A stretch of DNA of 64,000 nt. Origin: Eudorina sp. 2006-703-Eu-15 (Eukaryota > Chlorophyta > Chlorophyceae > Chlamydomonadales > Volvocaceae). Shown here in pieces: positions 24,901 through 37,900 of this stretch (within the stretch, counting starts at the first letter, position 1; each line of letters opens with the position of its first letter). The position numbers and the translations under genes are program-made. The notes beneath the pieces were generated by a model. That model saw only the letters and a list, made by a program, of their open reading frames with translations, ran no database searches and was not told where the DNA came from. The stretch is taken from the NCBI GenBank assembly GCA_003117195.1, contig BDSI01000257.1, positions 1 through 64,000 of the forward strand, read 5' to 3'.

Positions 24901-25642
24901 ATGTGATGGTTTTGGTCGTCAGTCCTTGTTCCTTGTAGGTCATTAAGCGGCGGAGAGGCAGCCGTAACCGTAGCGCGAGGATAGAGACGGGCGTGTAATC
25001 AGCATATCGTCAGCCCTGTGGCGGGCTCTGTCTCGCGTCTTGGGCCTTCGTTCATGTCTTGTATCTACCCCACTGTCTGCCCGCAGGCGATGCACGAACA
25101 GCTGGTGAAGATGTGCGAGGCGCAGGACCCGCGGGTCGTTCCACACGCAGCTAAAGTGGCGACGGTATTCGTCGAGGTGCTGGGCGGCGGCCAGACGTAT
25201 GTGGCTGGCCCCGTAGGACTGCGAATGGCGCAGCTGCTGCATCGGTTGCAGGGCGCGGTGCCAGGTAAGAGCGGGGTGCAGGCGCAGAGGGTGGGGAGGA
25301 TTCCAGCTTGAGGGGCAGCCGGGTTTTCGGCATGGATGTGCATTGAATGCCAAGTACCAAGGCGGGGGCTCTACACGCGCGTCTCGGATGGGCCGCTGCA
25401 GCAAAGCTGGAACCCATGGATGTGCCTGTGTGACGTGTGCCTGTGTGACGGACAAGACCATACTGCGCTTTGCCTGGCCACCGTGGTTACCTGCCGCCTG
25501 TCCTCTGTGCTCATTATGCTGCGGCCTTTGTGCGCTTGATCGCCTCCCTTCAGCTGAGTCCATTCAGGCGGTGCTGGCAACATTCAAGCCCAAGCAACAA
25601 GCGAGTTACCAGTCGTACATGTCGGGTACCGTTCCCGAGTAG
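12981..25642 (+). CDS. Importin-5 / karyopherin beta-3 (nuclear import receptor), 26 exons
   Basis: HEAT-repeat importin-beta family receptor that carries cargo such as ribosomal proteins through nuclear pores with Ran-GTP (family knowledge). Exons: 12981-13205, 13320-13391, 13765-13830, 14002-14109, 14443-14514, 14732-14821, 15001-15129, 16351-16584, 17079-17309, 17783-17920, 18249-18320, 18661-18831, 19206-19445, 20310-20414, 20744-20845, 21290-21367, 21482-21550, 21950-22096, 22338-22397, 22788-22973, 23306-23404, 23666-23764, 24060-24229, 24497-24653, 25087-25264, 25554-25642. They total 3387 nt, 1128 residues, close to the ~1100 of plant and animal homologues. Diagnostic stretches: FLRPHLIPLVDAM, QKRAAVFICLAQIAEGCSK, HVRWAACQALGQM, ECISLVGMAVGKDKF, RRIAICLVDDLLE, CAVYGLGVMAAK. 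Of 25 introns, 23 are phase 0 (exceptions: after exons 23 and 25). Introns 7 and 13 carry snoRNA-like genes. The start is the ATG opening MDPTAAVAAI. The weakest exon is exon 2. Confidence 0.93.
15386..15490 (+). ncRNA. Box C/D snoRNA-like gene, copy 1 (intron 7 of importin-5)
   Basis: Layout: terminal stem GGCC (15390-15393), box C GTGATGC (15395-15401, one mismatch to RTGATGA), segment TAACTGCAACAA (15410-15421), a central GC hairpin, guide CTACCACCAAG (15467-15477), one spacer base, box D CTGA (15479-15482), then GGCC (15483-15486) closing the stem. The guide is complementary over 11 nt to CTTGGTGGTAG, a conserved 25S rRNA stretch, and sits directly upstream of box D as the C/D rule requires. 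Counting five bases up from box D predicts 2'-O-methylation of the first G in CUUGG. The upstream segment is complementary over 12 nt to 18S TTGTTGCAGTTA. It lies in sense orientation in an intron, a standard snoRNA location. rRNA sequences are recalled, not searched. Confidence 0.8.
15692..15796 (+). ncRNA. Box C/D snoRNA-like gene, copy 2 (intron 7 of importin-5)
   Basis: Exactly 306 bp downstream of copy 1: GGCC at 15696-15699, box C beginning 15701, box D CTGA at 15785-15788, closing GGCC 15789-15792. It differs from copy 1 at only a few bases, all outside the boxes and both rRNA-complementary segments. Confidence 0.78.
15998..16104 (+). ncRNA. Box C/D snoRNA-like gene, copy 3 (intron 7 of importin-5)
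   Basis: GGCC 16002-16005, box D CTGA 16093-16096, closing GGCC 16097-16100. There is a 2-nt insertion just upstream of the 25S guide (ATTCTTCTACC in place of ATATCTACC); guide and boxes are unchanged. Confidence 0.78.
19714..19816 (+). ncRNA. Diverged box C/D snoRNA-like gene, copy 4 (intron 13 of importin-5)
   Basis: GGCC (19718-19721), box C GTGATGC, the same TAACTGCAACAATCA segment, a central hairpin made of CCCCC/GGGGG instead of the CCC/GGG of copies 1-3, guide TACCACCAAG (10-nt match to 25S) and box D CTGA (19805-19808) with closing GGCC. Spacer sequence is unrelated, so conservation is restricted to boxes, guides and base pairing, as expected of a functional RNA. Confidence 0.72.
19940..20045 (+). 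ncRNA. Most diverged box C/D snoRNA-like paralogue, copy 5 (intron 13 of importin-5)
   Basis: Terminal stem GGGCT (19943-19947) pairs with GGCCC (20039-20043) through one G-U pair. Box C is GTGACGA (19949-19955), the TAACTGCAACAATCA segment is kept, the central hairpin is GGTCG/CGACC, and box D CTGA is at 20035-20038. The box-D guide has changed to CATCTAATCAGA and no longer fits the 25S target; 8 nt (GATTAGAT in the target) would fit a conserved 18S stretch, which is weak. Either retargeted or decaying. Confidence 0.6.
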
Positions 25643-28600
25643 AATGACACTTGCGCGTTGATGCTCGGTCAGGTCAGTCTTCGCCCCTGCGTTGGAGCGC
25701 AAGTTCGCGTCGGGAACTGCATTAGGCCCACGTGGACATGTGCGCAGGGGCCCCAAGCTAGCACTCGGGAGGTAGTCAGCAGAGATGATGGGAATCAAAA
25801 TTGGCAAGGGAAGGAGCAGCGGACGAGGGCAAGAGCGCGGGGTGGGGGGCGGGGGGTAGCCGCGACGTGAGGTCTTTTGGTCTGCGAGATTGTGGCGCGG
25901 GGTAGTGTTGGAAGTGGCTACGCAGGCAAGGTCGCCACGCATGTGGTAGCAATGCAGCTCGGGATCGTATTGCAGGCAGAGGGTGGACATGTCTTCCTTG
26001 ACAAGCGGTAGATGTGTAGCTGAACGTGTGATGGCTTGTGCGGCAAAACTTGGCAAGAGGAGGTTCAACACCGTTGACGCGAAGTAATGAGTTTATACCC
26101 TGGATGGGGTAGACGTCTCGAGGGCCGAGGGAGTCAGTTCGTTGTGTGAAAGCAGCATCACGGCTTACGCAAATGAGAGACGATGATGCGTTCTGGAACC
26201 AGCCTTTCTGATCACAGCATGGGCACGGTGTGCGATGGGCACGGTGTGCGAATGCCTTGTTGCTGCGGAACAAACGTCGCCCATGGGCACGGTGTGCGCA
26301 ATCCTTGCCAAATGGAGGGCTTGAGACGTTCAGACCGGCGGACGGGCACGCAGGCTTCTTTAGGCGAGGTACGAGAAATAAAAGGACGACGTGTCGTCGC
26401 TAGTGTTGTTTTCCAGGACGCAGGTGGACAGCTGCTGCGCGGATCACTGCACGCAGCCCTTGGTCTTTGTATGCGTGTGTCGGTTGATGCGGATCTGTGC
26501 GCAACATGTTCGCAGCTGGGGGATTACTTTGCTGCCTTCGTGTGTGTGGCCCGCTGTCTTGGAAGCAGGGTCGCACGTCAAGATCACCTGACGAGCTCCC
26601 ATTGAATGGGAGCCGAATTGCGGTTGGGTAAGCTCCGTCTTAGCAAGCCATCCGCACCTCTCTGCGTGAACCGGGTATGTTGTGTCCGTTCATGGATACC
26701 TAGGTGGCAGAGCTAAAGGCACAAATTTGACAGGGTGGTGGAGCTCAACGCGCCGAACAAACACTCACGTGGTGATCTGTTCCCGTGACTGTTGTGCATA
26801 CGTATTTGTATATGCATGTCACATCGATGGTGGTCGATCAGAGTGTGACGTTGCGCACGCGAGTGGATTCGGAATGAGACGCCATGTCGGTGACGGTTGG
26901 GGTTGAAAGTTGAGGTTTTTATGGTAATAATCATGTGTTAGTAAGTAGCAACTAAACCCAAACCTACCGAAGAACAAAAGTCCGACCTCGATGTGTGTAT
27001 CAGAGAAAACTGCAACACGCGTAACATAAAACGACGAAGCAGCGGCAAAGCAAGGACAACTGCGCCACCATCGACGCCCGCGATGCAGAAGGGGACCCGT
27101 CTGTGGTCATGGCGGAGAACTGAAGAACAGCAGGCTCTTGCCGTGCCAGGGTCCGTCTTTCATCAACTGCTCAGGTTCTGTAGTGAACAGGCACCGCCGC
27201 CGCCACCCGGATGCGGCTCGCTGTGCTGTAGGTAGCGGATGAGCTCTCACGACCCGTGGGTCGCTACCCGCCTGCAGGGACTGCCAACCTAAGGCGAGCT
27301 AACCGAACATACACGCAGTGAGGCGGTGGCGCGTCCCCAACACCGCGGCGGCGCGTTTACAACTCAGCGGTCAGGAAAGGACACACGTCGGAATTGACCC
27401 ACAAGCAGACATGGCGGGGGTGGAGGCGACGGGAGCGCATGTCGTCATTCGCCAGACTGCCTTGACTACCTGTCCTGTTCACAGATGTACAATCAGCGGA
27501 TCCGATCCGCCGCAAGTGGTCAGAGGCTGACCCGAGCGCACGAAGCGTGTGACGAGCGTATCTTACACTGCGCAGATGACCAAACCCCATCCACCAGCCA
27601 GCCAGGTAGGTATGCTCGCATGTGGGACAAAGCAAACACCATCAAGCGCGTGCGGATGCGGGGCGGGACCAAAGTGGTAGGACAAACTCATCATTATCAT
27701 GACCGACAGAAACGGCGGGACACGGGCGGAACCCATCCAGCCACTCCTTGAATCCGCCACTTAGTACATAGAGCATGTATGGCCCCTCCGTCGTCGTGGC
27801 GCCCTTCGCCCTGGTCTACCTGTACGACTCCGTCGCTGGGCTGGCCGCGTACGATGTATGTTGTGCGCGAGGGCCAAGCAAGGCCCCATCCAGCACCCAT
27901 ATACAGCAAGGTAGGTGCGTGCGGTTGAGAAACGCAGTAGCTAATAAACTGCTGTTCCCTGGCAATCAAACGAGTTCTCACGCGCGCCCATCCTAGGTGC
28001 CGACAGTAATCATGTTATGATTTTTCGGATGGCACGAGTCATAGAAGCGACAACTGGCGATAGATAGATCATAACCGGAACTAGCTAGCACAGTTACGCC
28101 GGTTAACCCTCGCTTCCATTATCCGTGCGCTTGGAGTATGAGTATATAGGATAAGGCAGCCACGCGCCATCCAAGAACGACAGCGAAACATGTATGTGGC
28201 AGGTGGGCACCAAAAACCGACAGCACATATATACAGTACAGCAGATAGACAGCAATCAACGCAGCAAATAAACTGATAGATAGAAGCCGTACACTGTCAA
28301 TAAATAAATCATCAACAAGCGCCGCTGATCACCAGTTTTCGCTGCGCAAAGCAAAACCGATCCCGCGCATCCTTCCCGTCTGTGCCTGCTTGTGTCCACT
28401 TGTATAACGATCGAGCGAGTAGATGCATGCACGGACGGCGCACGGACGGACAGATAGATGAGCAGACAGGCGGACAAAACTCAAGAACTGCAACGAAGCA
28501 AGTTCGCAGCTGGCCATCCACTAGGTGTCTTATTCTGGATGGCGCGACCTACTGCTGGATGGATGGCTTGGTGCAGCATTATTCCGTTGTAAGGACTCAT

Positions 28601-28987
28601 CATGCACTCACGGCCACAACGACGACAACGACCGTCGTACTAAAAGTACAACTAGTAGCTGTACACAGAGGTCGCTCGCGGCAGCCAAATGCCATCCACA
28701 GATGCCAGAGATTCACGCTTCGTGCAATTCCGAAGGTTGTGTGACAATAATCGAAGCAGCAGCCGATCGAACCTTTATGTATGTTAAATGGGAGGTGCAT
28801 GCGTTATTGCCCGGAGTTGTGATACGGCAGGCTGGCGCCCGTGCTGCAGCAAGCTGAATGAATGAAGCATGGCCTCACGAGTGCTGCGTGGTACAGACGT
28901 ACGTGCGAAATGCAAATGAAAAAAGGATGGGAAAAATGCATTCCAGGCGCCAATCAAGTCATTTATATATTCAATCAAGTGAGCTGG
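25643..28987. other. Convergent 3' spacer between importin-5 and aminopeptidase genes
   Basis: Both flanking genes end here. I see no open frame with splice logic or recognisable motif. Three copies of ATGGGCACGGTGTGCG lie between 26217 and 26300. A clear TGTAA polyadenylation motif close to either stop is not visible. Confidence 0.55.
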
Positions 28988-31900
28988 CTAATGCTGCGAA
29001 GGGCGCTGGCGCGCCGTCAGCCACTCGCACAGTTGGAACCCCTTGCCGGCCAACCATTCCCTGTTCATCTCCAGGCTAGCGTCCACGGCTTTTAGGATGT
29101 CGCTGCCCACCAAGGCGGGGTACTTGAGCGCCCAAGCCTGTACGTCGGTACATGCATGCGACATACACCGCACATGTCCGTACGTATGTAGCTAAACATC
29201 TGCGTGAGCACTGATTCGTTAGTTTGGATAGAGACGGAAGCAGTTCTCGACTTGCGTGCGGGCGTCAGAATAAATAAAGTCCCCCGCTCCACGCTGTGGT
29301 ATGGATGCACAGGAAGTAAGTACCTTGATTTGCGGACCATTTAGACCATTTTATTTGGCGTGTGGCGAGGCTAGCGAGGCAGGCTACGTACGGATCCATT
29401 CGTTAGGTACCCGCCAGCCCTCCGGTTGCATCCTTTATTTAAGAGTCCAGCCAGGTACGTACGCTGGCGCTTAGCCACGTACGTACCGTGCATGAAAGGC
29501 GCTGCTGTGCCGCGATCGAATCAAACAGCACGCAGGTAGGAAGCCGGAGTGCCTCGGTGGGGTGCGCGCGTGCGTTACAAACATTGCAAACATCCGAGAT
29601 AGAGGAAGATGCATGGCGAAGCAAGTGTAGCCGCATACATACCAACCTGCCAACCAAGCACGGTCCTGCCCATCCTTCTATCGTGCCTCGCTCATAAATC
29701 ATGCCTACGTACCTCTCCTATTTCTGATGTACGTACGTCTGCACATTCTGCACATTCGTATATTAGTGTGCGTACCTTGATCTTGGCGGCCGTTCCGTCC
29801 GACATGATGTAGTCGGTCAGCCTGTTTATGACACTGCCCAGGGCGTAGCTGTTTTCTCCGTAGCGCTGGAGCAGTTCGTCCACGTGGTCGAAGAGGAACT
29901 CCCAGGTCACGTTAGTGGCGACACCGCCGCTCGTGCCAATCTGTACATACGTATGTGCGTACCGGGGTCTAAATAGTCAGGACCCCAAAAATGTTCCAAA
30001 CGTTTCTGTTTTTCATGATGATTCGTTTAATGATAAAAAATTGGCCGCAATCACCGGCCAGCCTAGCAAACATGGGTCGGTCCTAGACCCGCCGCCGCAC
30101 GGGACCGGAACCTTTTGCGCCCGCGCGGAGGGAATAATGCATCCTTTACCAGCAGGTACGAACAACTCCTTGCTTCATCAGCCCGACCGTGGGACTCGGT
30201 TTTTCGCTGCTAACAATTTAAGGACTGCCGGAATGAATAAATAATACCTATAATATATATAGGGTTCAATATCTATAATATATAGGGTACCGTATATAGG
30301 GTATATAGGATATCATATCAATAATATATTTAGGGTATAATATCCCTATAGGGTATATACCCTATGTATATATACCCTATATATAATCCCTATATACCCT
30401 TTATACCCTATAGATAGGGTACCATATGAAAACATCCGTAGCACTACTACAGCGGTGTCTGACTCGGCTGTATGAGAGTGCACGAGCATACATGCAAACC
30501 AATCGACGGAAGGATATGCATACGACGGTCGTCGGCCGTGTCGTACATGTTCAGGCAGGCCGTATGCATGTGCACATATATACGTACATGCACACGCACG
30601 TGCATTTAGAGATGCTGAGCGAGCCTAGCTAGGGACTACTGCGCGCGCTGAGACCTTGTGCGTGTCTGTACGTTCGTGTGTACGTGCACACGTGCATGCT
30701 GATCCCATTACGTACTCACCCGCAGAAACGGCCGATAAATCTCAGAGAGCGGGTACCAGGACTGCAGCGTCAGATTAAGCGTCTTGGTAATGTACAACGG
30801 GTCCGTGGCCGATGTCAGAGCGCGCAGTAGGCGGACGCTTTCCAGGGCGTCCGTCGACAGAGTCTGCGAATAAAATTGCCGACCGTACATACGGGGATGG
30901 AGAAACGTATTGTGATGCACGCAACGGGCGGGGCGAGTACAGTATAAGTCGTAATTCAGAGGGTCGCATTGCATCTCAAGTAGCCTTTCGACCGCGCCAT
31001 GCATGTAACACGAATGAACGTTTATGTGCATGAGACGTTCAGCACCGCCACTCTTTGGGATTCACTAGGTTTACTAGATTCACGTGCGCTCATCGTACGG
31101 CACTGTACGGCTATCTACCACCACCGTACGTGCATGGTACAGCACGCATGCGTGCACGTGCGTGACAAACGGACCTACCTGCTGGTAGGCAGCGGCGTAC
31201 TTGGGCCACCAGGTGGCACTGTCACCGATGACGTTGACGATATACAGCGCCCCGCGGACCTCATCGTGTAGCACGTCGGGGCGGCCGGTTGCCTCTGCCC
31301 GTGACTGGGACCGGATGATCTTCTTCGCATCACTGCGGGACGGGCCGGCGCGGGCGGGTTGGTGGAACACCGAAGCCTGCCCGCACGGACTAGCGGCAGC
31401 TGAAAGGCCGAACGAAAGTGGCACAACTCCAGCCAGTTGATTCTAAATTCGTTGTACATAAACTATCAACAGTTAGACTTCGATATCGGGATCGAATATT
31501 CATATGGTAGAACTGCTCGCGGAAAGATTGACCTGCCTCACATCCATCGTTAATAACTGCAGCACACTAATGTACTAGGTAGCTACCTATAGGTGCTGCG
31601 CATACAACGATTTCTGCAAGCTACGGTACATAATAGCTAGGTCCGTCTGTATATATCTATCTGCAAACACGCAGCAGAGCGAGGCACACGTACGTACGCA
31701 CGCACACGCACGCACCTGAACGGCTGCAGCCTTGTCAGGCGGTGCTTCTTAGCGCCCAGGGCCGCCGCCTGGACCTTGGCCGCGGCGCTGAGCGCGCTGC
31801 TGCGCAGCCGCCGCAGCTGCAGCTGGGCGTTGTCCGACGGCGGCGCGAGGTCGAAGAAGAAATTCAGGCCGCGTGATGAGGCCGCCGCCGCCGCCTACGC

Positions 31901-34900
31901 CGCCCCGCTCGGTCCGGGCACCGTCAAGTTGGCCAGGAAGGGCTCTGCCGGTCGGTAGGTGCACGTACAGGCGCACAGATGATAGAGATTTTGATCAGTA
32001 CGTGGTGCACGGCGTTCGTTGGGGAACTGCCGACTGCTGGCTGCTGGATGAGTAGCGCGCCATCGCACGACGATTGACTCAGATTGATAGATTGATCCCA
32101 CGCACGGCAGCATAGCGAGCCGCACTGCAGCCCAGACACGCAGGAGTACTCCGGCAAGCAGCTGCTTGCGTACTCCGGCGGCCCAAACTAACATGTGAAA
32201 TGCTTGATTGCGTGCACGCACGCGCACGGTTGACGAACGCGGCCTGCTGGAAATGTACTGCCCCTGGCAATTCCAGTATCGATCGAGCTAATCGAGCCCG
32301 TCTAGCCCGTCTCGACAGGTTTAGGGTGGTACTTGCTTCCCCGAGTTCCCCGATGGACGGAGGTGACCTGCTGGAATGAACCAAGTGACCTGCGAGCTGA
32401 CCCCAGCAATGGATGGAGTTGGACCGCCGTTAACCCGGCAAATTCCGACGGCTGTCGATGTGGATGCGGAACCTGACCAATCTACTGAATGGATTAGAAT
32501 GGATTCGTAGAAGTCGGCCATCATGGTGACCAGATGCACGAGCGTACGTGTCCCGCCGGAACATACATAGGGAAATTGCAGGCTGGGTTTCGTCTGGTAG
32601 CGGGCACGGGTGAAGATATGATCCGCCCCTTGTCTGTGTCCCCCCATCCGACCTGTGTGATAAAATAAACCGAGAGACACGACTTGCGAGGACCCTAATT
32701 GCGCACGCGGACGAGTGAGGCCGTTGGCTGCGCATTGCCGACAGGCCGGGGACGTGTATATAGAAAAGAGGGGCGACATGCGATAAAGCAGATACAAAGA
32801 CATTGTGTCCCCGTAATGGAGAGTCGCGGCTGTGCGGGCGGCTTACGCGGGGCTGCGACGGACATGCAAGGGACAGCAGGACCCGACCCAGCCCGAGGTC
32901 AAACCGGTTGCTGGAGATGCAGCTGGGGAGGAACGTCGAGATTACGGTGCCAGCGTCCGGGCTCCAAGGCGTGTGTGCGCGCCGCGCCGCCTCGGCGATG
33001 GGCGTGCGCAAACAAGGATGCAACAGCAGACCCACGACCCATCCGACCCCAGACCCATCCGACCCCAGACCCATCCAACCCCAGACCCATCCGACCCCAG
33101 ACGCATCCGACCCCAGACCCATCCGACCTGTGTGAGTATACCGTCCGCGATCGGGTGCCTCCGCGTGCGTTTATTTACCCGCTCCCCCCCCATCACACAG
33201 GCTCGTCTCACACAGCGAGGGCGTCAATGCAAGTACCGGTACCCGCCGCAAAAAACAAAGGAAGGAAGAAACAGACCCGAACCCAGCCCCCCATCCACCC
33301 ATCCACCCATGGCATGCAGATACGGAGGCCGCAGGTCTGGCTGGCGGAACCCCCGCCACCCGTGGAGCAAGTTGTTTGGGATGTGGTGGTGTTGGCCGCG
33401 ATTGCGGCCATGGAGACTGGTCGCCGATTCATGGCGGCCACCCTGCGTCGGTCAGCACCTGGTCAGGGTCAGACGATCCGGCCGGGACCGATATTGGCAG
33501 AACAAGGGGAACGGCGCGCAATCGCTGACTTTTGGGGGCGCCTTCACGGGTTCGCCCAGTTGGGGCTCCCGAGACGGGGTTGGAGCTCAGTGGGCCCTTT
33601 CCACCCTTTCTTGAAAGTGGCGGGGGGAGTCCTGCGATGTGCAGGACCTGCTCCTGAAGAAGGATGAGGCGCGGGTTCCCCGCCCTCTGTCTGTTTGTCG
33701 TCGGGCTCTCCGAACCGGGGTTGAAGTTGGGGACCGGGCCTACCCTCAGATTGGGGTGGAGGCTGGGCTCCCGTTGGCATTTTGGTGCTTTGGCCAAGTT
33801 ATTTCTTATGATGCGGGTTACCCCACTAGCGGTCGCTGGGTAGTGTCACGAGCCAGGCGTGGGCCTTCCAAGACCTCGAGAGGGCGCTGCGTTGGGTGCC
33901 TCGGAGGTGGTGGTAGCTGGGTAATGGGGTGCCTGTGTGGGCGACCTCCCCTGTGCTTGGCTTTATCCACTTCTGGGGATTATGCCCGCTGCTGTGCCTA
34001 TCCCTTTGGTAGTGTTGCCCCGCTGCGCACCTCTGCTTGCTTCGGTGTCTGACTGGTTGGGGTTATGGCCCGGTGTGTTTTCTTTGGGTGCGGCGTTGTG
34101 GTGTGGAGGTGACCTGCCGCCTTGGCGGTGGGACCTACTGGGGCTTGCTCTGGTATACACCGATGATCCCGTTGGGGTCCGCTGTAACATTCATTCAGGT
34201 AGGTAGGGCACCGAGCGACCTGCTTCCATGCTTACCGGTCAATCCATCGCGTGAAAACCTGGCGAAGTTCAACGAGCAGGCCGCAAAGTAGGCGGTTCCG
34301 ACGACTCGGCCTGATTCCGAGGTGATGGCCTTGCCCGTACCTAGCGCCGCCGAAGCGAGCATTTGCTGCCATTGCGCCAGCGCGCTGAGCGCGATGGTCC
34401 ACGGCTCGTACTCGGGCTGCAGTGCACGGCGGGACACGCAACCGTCCGTCCCCGAGCGACCTAATGCATGGGAACGTCGTGTTTACGTAGTTTACAATTT
34501 GCGTGCGGAACAGCGTGCGTGCGTCTTCGCCAACACTACTATGCGTGCGCGCAGGCGTTCACAATATATCTATAGCTACACGGATATGCATACTTAAAGC
34601 AGCCGATGGCTGGTTGTGTATGTCGGCCGTCAGATAAGCCCTGCCTGTCCCTTAAATAAACCTAAATAAACCCTGCCTGCTGCCTCTTGAATCAAGTAAG
34701 GGTGGCTGGAATGAATACGTACATTACATTATTGGTAAATCGGTGCAGACAAACGAATGTGCGTGGGCCCTGCTGCTTCGTTCCTGAAGCCTTACCAGGA
34801 GACGTTCACCCAGGGCCGCCGTCAGGGATAGGAAGATCTGGGGGCTTAGGGAGCCCAGTTGGTTGAGCTGTAGCGCGTCGTCCAGCATGCCTGCCCACCA

Positions 34901-37900
34901 GCCAGCAGGCGAGCGAGGCATACACGGCACATCATGTGTGTGGACTCTTACGTGTATAGTCGGCAGTACCACGGCAGCAGCAGACAAATTGCAAGAATGC
35001 CGAAGCCGAGCGCAGCAGGGACGGAGGTAGGGAGGACCGTGTGTACATACCACATACACAAGCAAACCATCGACAAAGGCACTCGCTCGCTCCATGCGAT
35101 GTAAATTCATGTAAATTATGATGACGGGCGTGGAGAGATTCTTTATTTGATATCAATGACACTGAAAGATTGATAATAGATGGATACGTAGGTAGTAGAT
35201 TAAGTAGATAGTAAGATAGGAGGTAGGTATGCATACATATGTAGGTACGTAGGTAGGTAGATAGACAGATAGATCGCACATGTTATGCCCTACCTACTAT
35301 ACCTAACGGTGACATACATATATACCTACCTCCCAAGTCCACCGCTGAAATGGCCTGCGGGTCCCGGGCCGCTGCGGCAAGCTGTGCCCAGAGGGACTCG
35401 CTGTAATTGGCACGGTAAAAGCCGAAGCGCCCCGGGTTGATCAGGACGTACTTCACCTTGGCGGGAAGCGGCACCGCGGCGCTGCAGGAATCGAAGAAGA
35501 CCCATGACATGCGTGTCGCACCCTGCAGCAACAGACAGGTACGGCAGACGGGCGGCAGCAGCCCGGCAATGAACGAAGGTCAGGGCGTTGTCGTATACCT
35601 ATATATATACCTATATACGTACATATATATATACCTATATATACTTATACATATATTTGTACTAAGGCGCGCACTAGTCGGCGCACGCTCGTGCGAGCTA
35701 GCTACGTACTGCTGGTCCCGTTAGGACCTGCTGTGAAATCGTGTTAGTTTGCCGGGAAGGCAGGATCTCTATCGCCTAGCTTGGTGAACGTCATCGGCAT
35801 CCTAACCTCTCCGTCGCGGCTCAGTTATTCAAAAAAATCCACCTGCTGCTCGCTCGCTAACCTGTTTGCATCACGCACAACGAATGCAACAACCTCATCA
35901 CCCGACGATGCTGCCCACGCATCGCGTCACACTTCGCAACGCACGCTTTATTTATGCATCTGTGCGTTTATTTTTACATCTGCTCTGTGCCTTCGTGCGT
36001 ACACATGCAGGTGCCGACTTCCCAAATAACGATATCGCACGCACCTCCGTCAGAAAGCTGACAGGGAGCCACCAGCGGGCGCCGCCGCTCTCGTCGCTGC
36101 CATCCGCGGCGTCCATACACGTCGTCCCGGTGATGTTGTTCTGCTGCAGGTACAGGTAGCCACCCCCAGGAGGCAGCGACGGGAGCTGCATCATCACGGG
36201 CGCCATATTCTGGAGTCCCCGCAGGCCACCCGCTGTCGCGGTGATGATGGGCGTCTGCGCAGGGGGCTTGTCCACCAGAGATGCGCTTACGACGGGGTAA
36301 TTCTGCCAATAGGTCCAGGTGCGCATCCACGAAGAGAGGGGCAAGCCTGCACATGCACGATACGTACGGATGCACGTGAGATGCGTGCGTGTGTGCGTGC
36401 GTGCGTTCATGTGTACGTATGTATATATGCATGCACGGTCGGTGTATGTGCCCTAATGGATGCGTGGAAGTACGAATGCGAGTGGGGAACCGTTGCGTTG
36501 GTCGTACATGTATTCGTTGCTCATCCTATTCGTCCGTCCGTCCGTTCATTCGTTCGTTCGTTCACCGATCGACTGCCGCAGACCGGCAGCAGGCAGGACA
36601 TCTATTTAGTTGTGCTGTGCTGTGCGTGCTGCCCAGTGTTTTCTGGAGTCCACCATGTATGGGACTTCAGTATTTCAAACCCTCGCACACCCTCTCCAAC
36701 ATTTGTGGCACTTGCAGTCGTCGGGTATGACGCGGTGGTATACGTGTTATTTATTTATGGTAGGTTCTTGTGTGACACTCCTGCTGACAGTAGTGATCAC
36801 ACGAAAACGACCTTGCTGTACCTACCTGCTGAATGAATAGAATGAATGAATGCATATATGCCGCCATGCAGGTGGCGAGATGATGGACTAGATGGACAGG
36901 ACCGAAGATAGATATCCGTGCGTCCGTGTATATATGTGTGACGCACCTGTGGACTTCGAGAACGTGTCCCACAGCAGCTGGGCCGTCGCACTGCCGTTGG
37001 CGGCGCGCGCAATGTACTGCCGCATTGCCACGGTGAACGGGTCCGCGTCGGGATCCGTGGCATTGAACAAAGCGGGCGTTTGCTGCTGCTGCTGGAGCGA
37101 TCGCGCGCGCCGTTGGTGTCGGCGGAGGTTCGGCGCCCTGCCGTCGCCCAGGACGTTGCCGTTGAGGACAGCTCGCAGCATCCGCAGCACGGAGCCGCCC
37201 TGCGGTTAACAATGCAGGCATCCGTACGGGACGCGTCCCGAACCCGCCGAGCACGTGCGATGAGTTGCCGGTGGCGGCAAGTGAGGCAGTCATCAAGACA
37301 GGATGCGTTGCGACGCGATGCAACAAAAAACAGGCGCGGATGCAGTGCGTGGCGAGTACAAAGACAAAACGAGGCCCCTTCCGGCAGGCGGGCAGGCTGA
37401 GCGGACGCGAAAAATAACGAAGGGAGGACAACAGGAGCAGGCCGAAACTAAGTAAACTAACCGCCGGAACCGCGGCGCGGCATGTGTTCTGATGCACGGC
37501 GGACAGCGGCCCACGCAGGTAGGCGGCGGCCCGTACTTACTGTACCTTCGAATAGCTAATGTCGTCGAAGAAGCTCTCGGCTTCCTCCCTAGATGTGACC
37601 GGCTCGCTGCTGCTCAGTGGGTGCGCGTACGCGAAGGTGTCGGCCTCGAGTGCATGTGACGTCATCCAGGAGTACGACTGCTGCGAGAAGCCGAACTGCG
37701 GCCAGAAGGCGTCCACGCCTACGATCTCGTAGTAACTGGCGAAGCCCTCATTGAGCCAGAGCTCCGACCAGTCGGACAGCGTCACCAGGTCCCCCAGCCT
37801 GAGTGCGTGTGCGTGTGGGGACGGATAGATCCGCATGCGTGCGTGGCACATACAACACCATCATTAGTGCGGCAAGCAACGTACGTACCGCAGTAGTATA

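Noticed and set aside
30242..30425. Interstitial telomere repeat
   Set aside because: Motif is TATAGGG rather than the TTTTAGGG of volvocine telomeres and it occurs in both orientations.
32430..33667. Long opposing frames over the 16-bp minisatellite
   Set aside because: Driven by the CCCATCCGACCCCAGA repeat; only the part after 33327 shows a recognisable (LINE-like) sequence.
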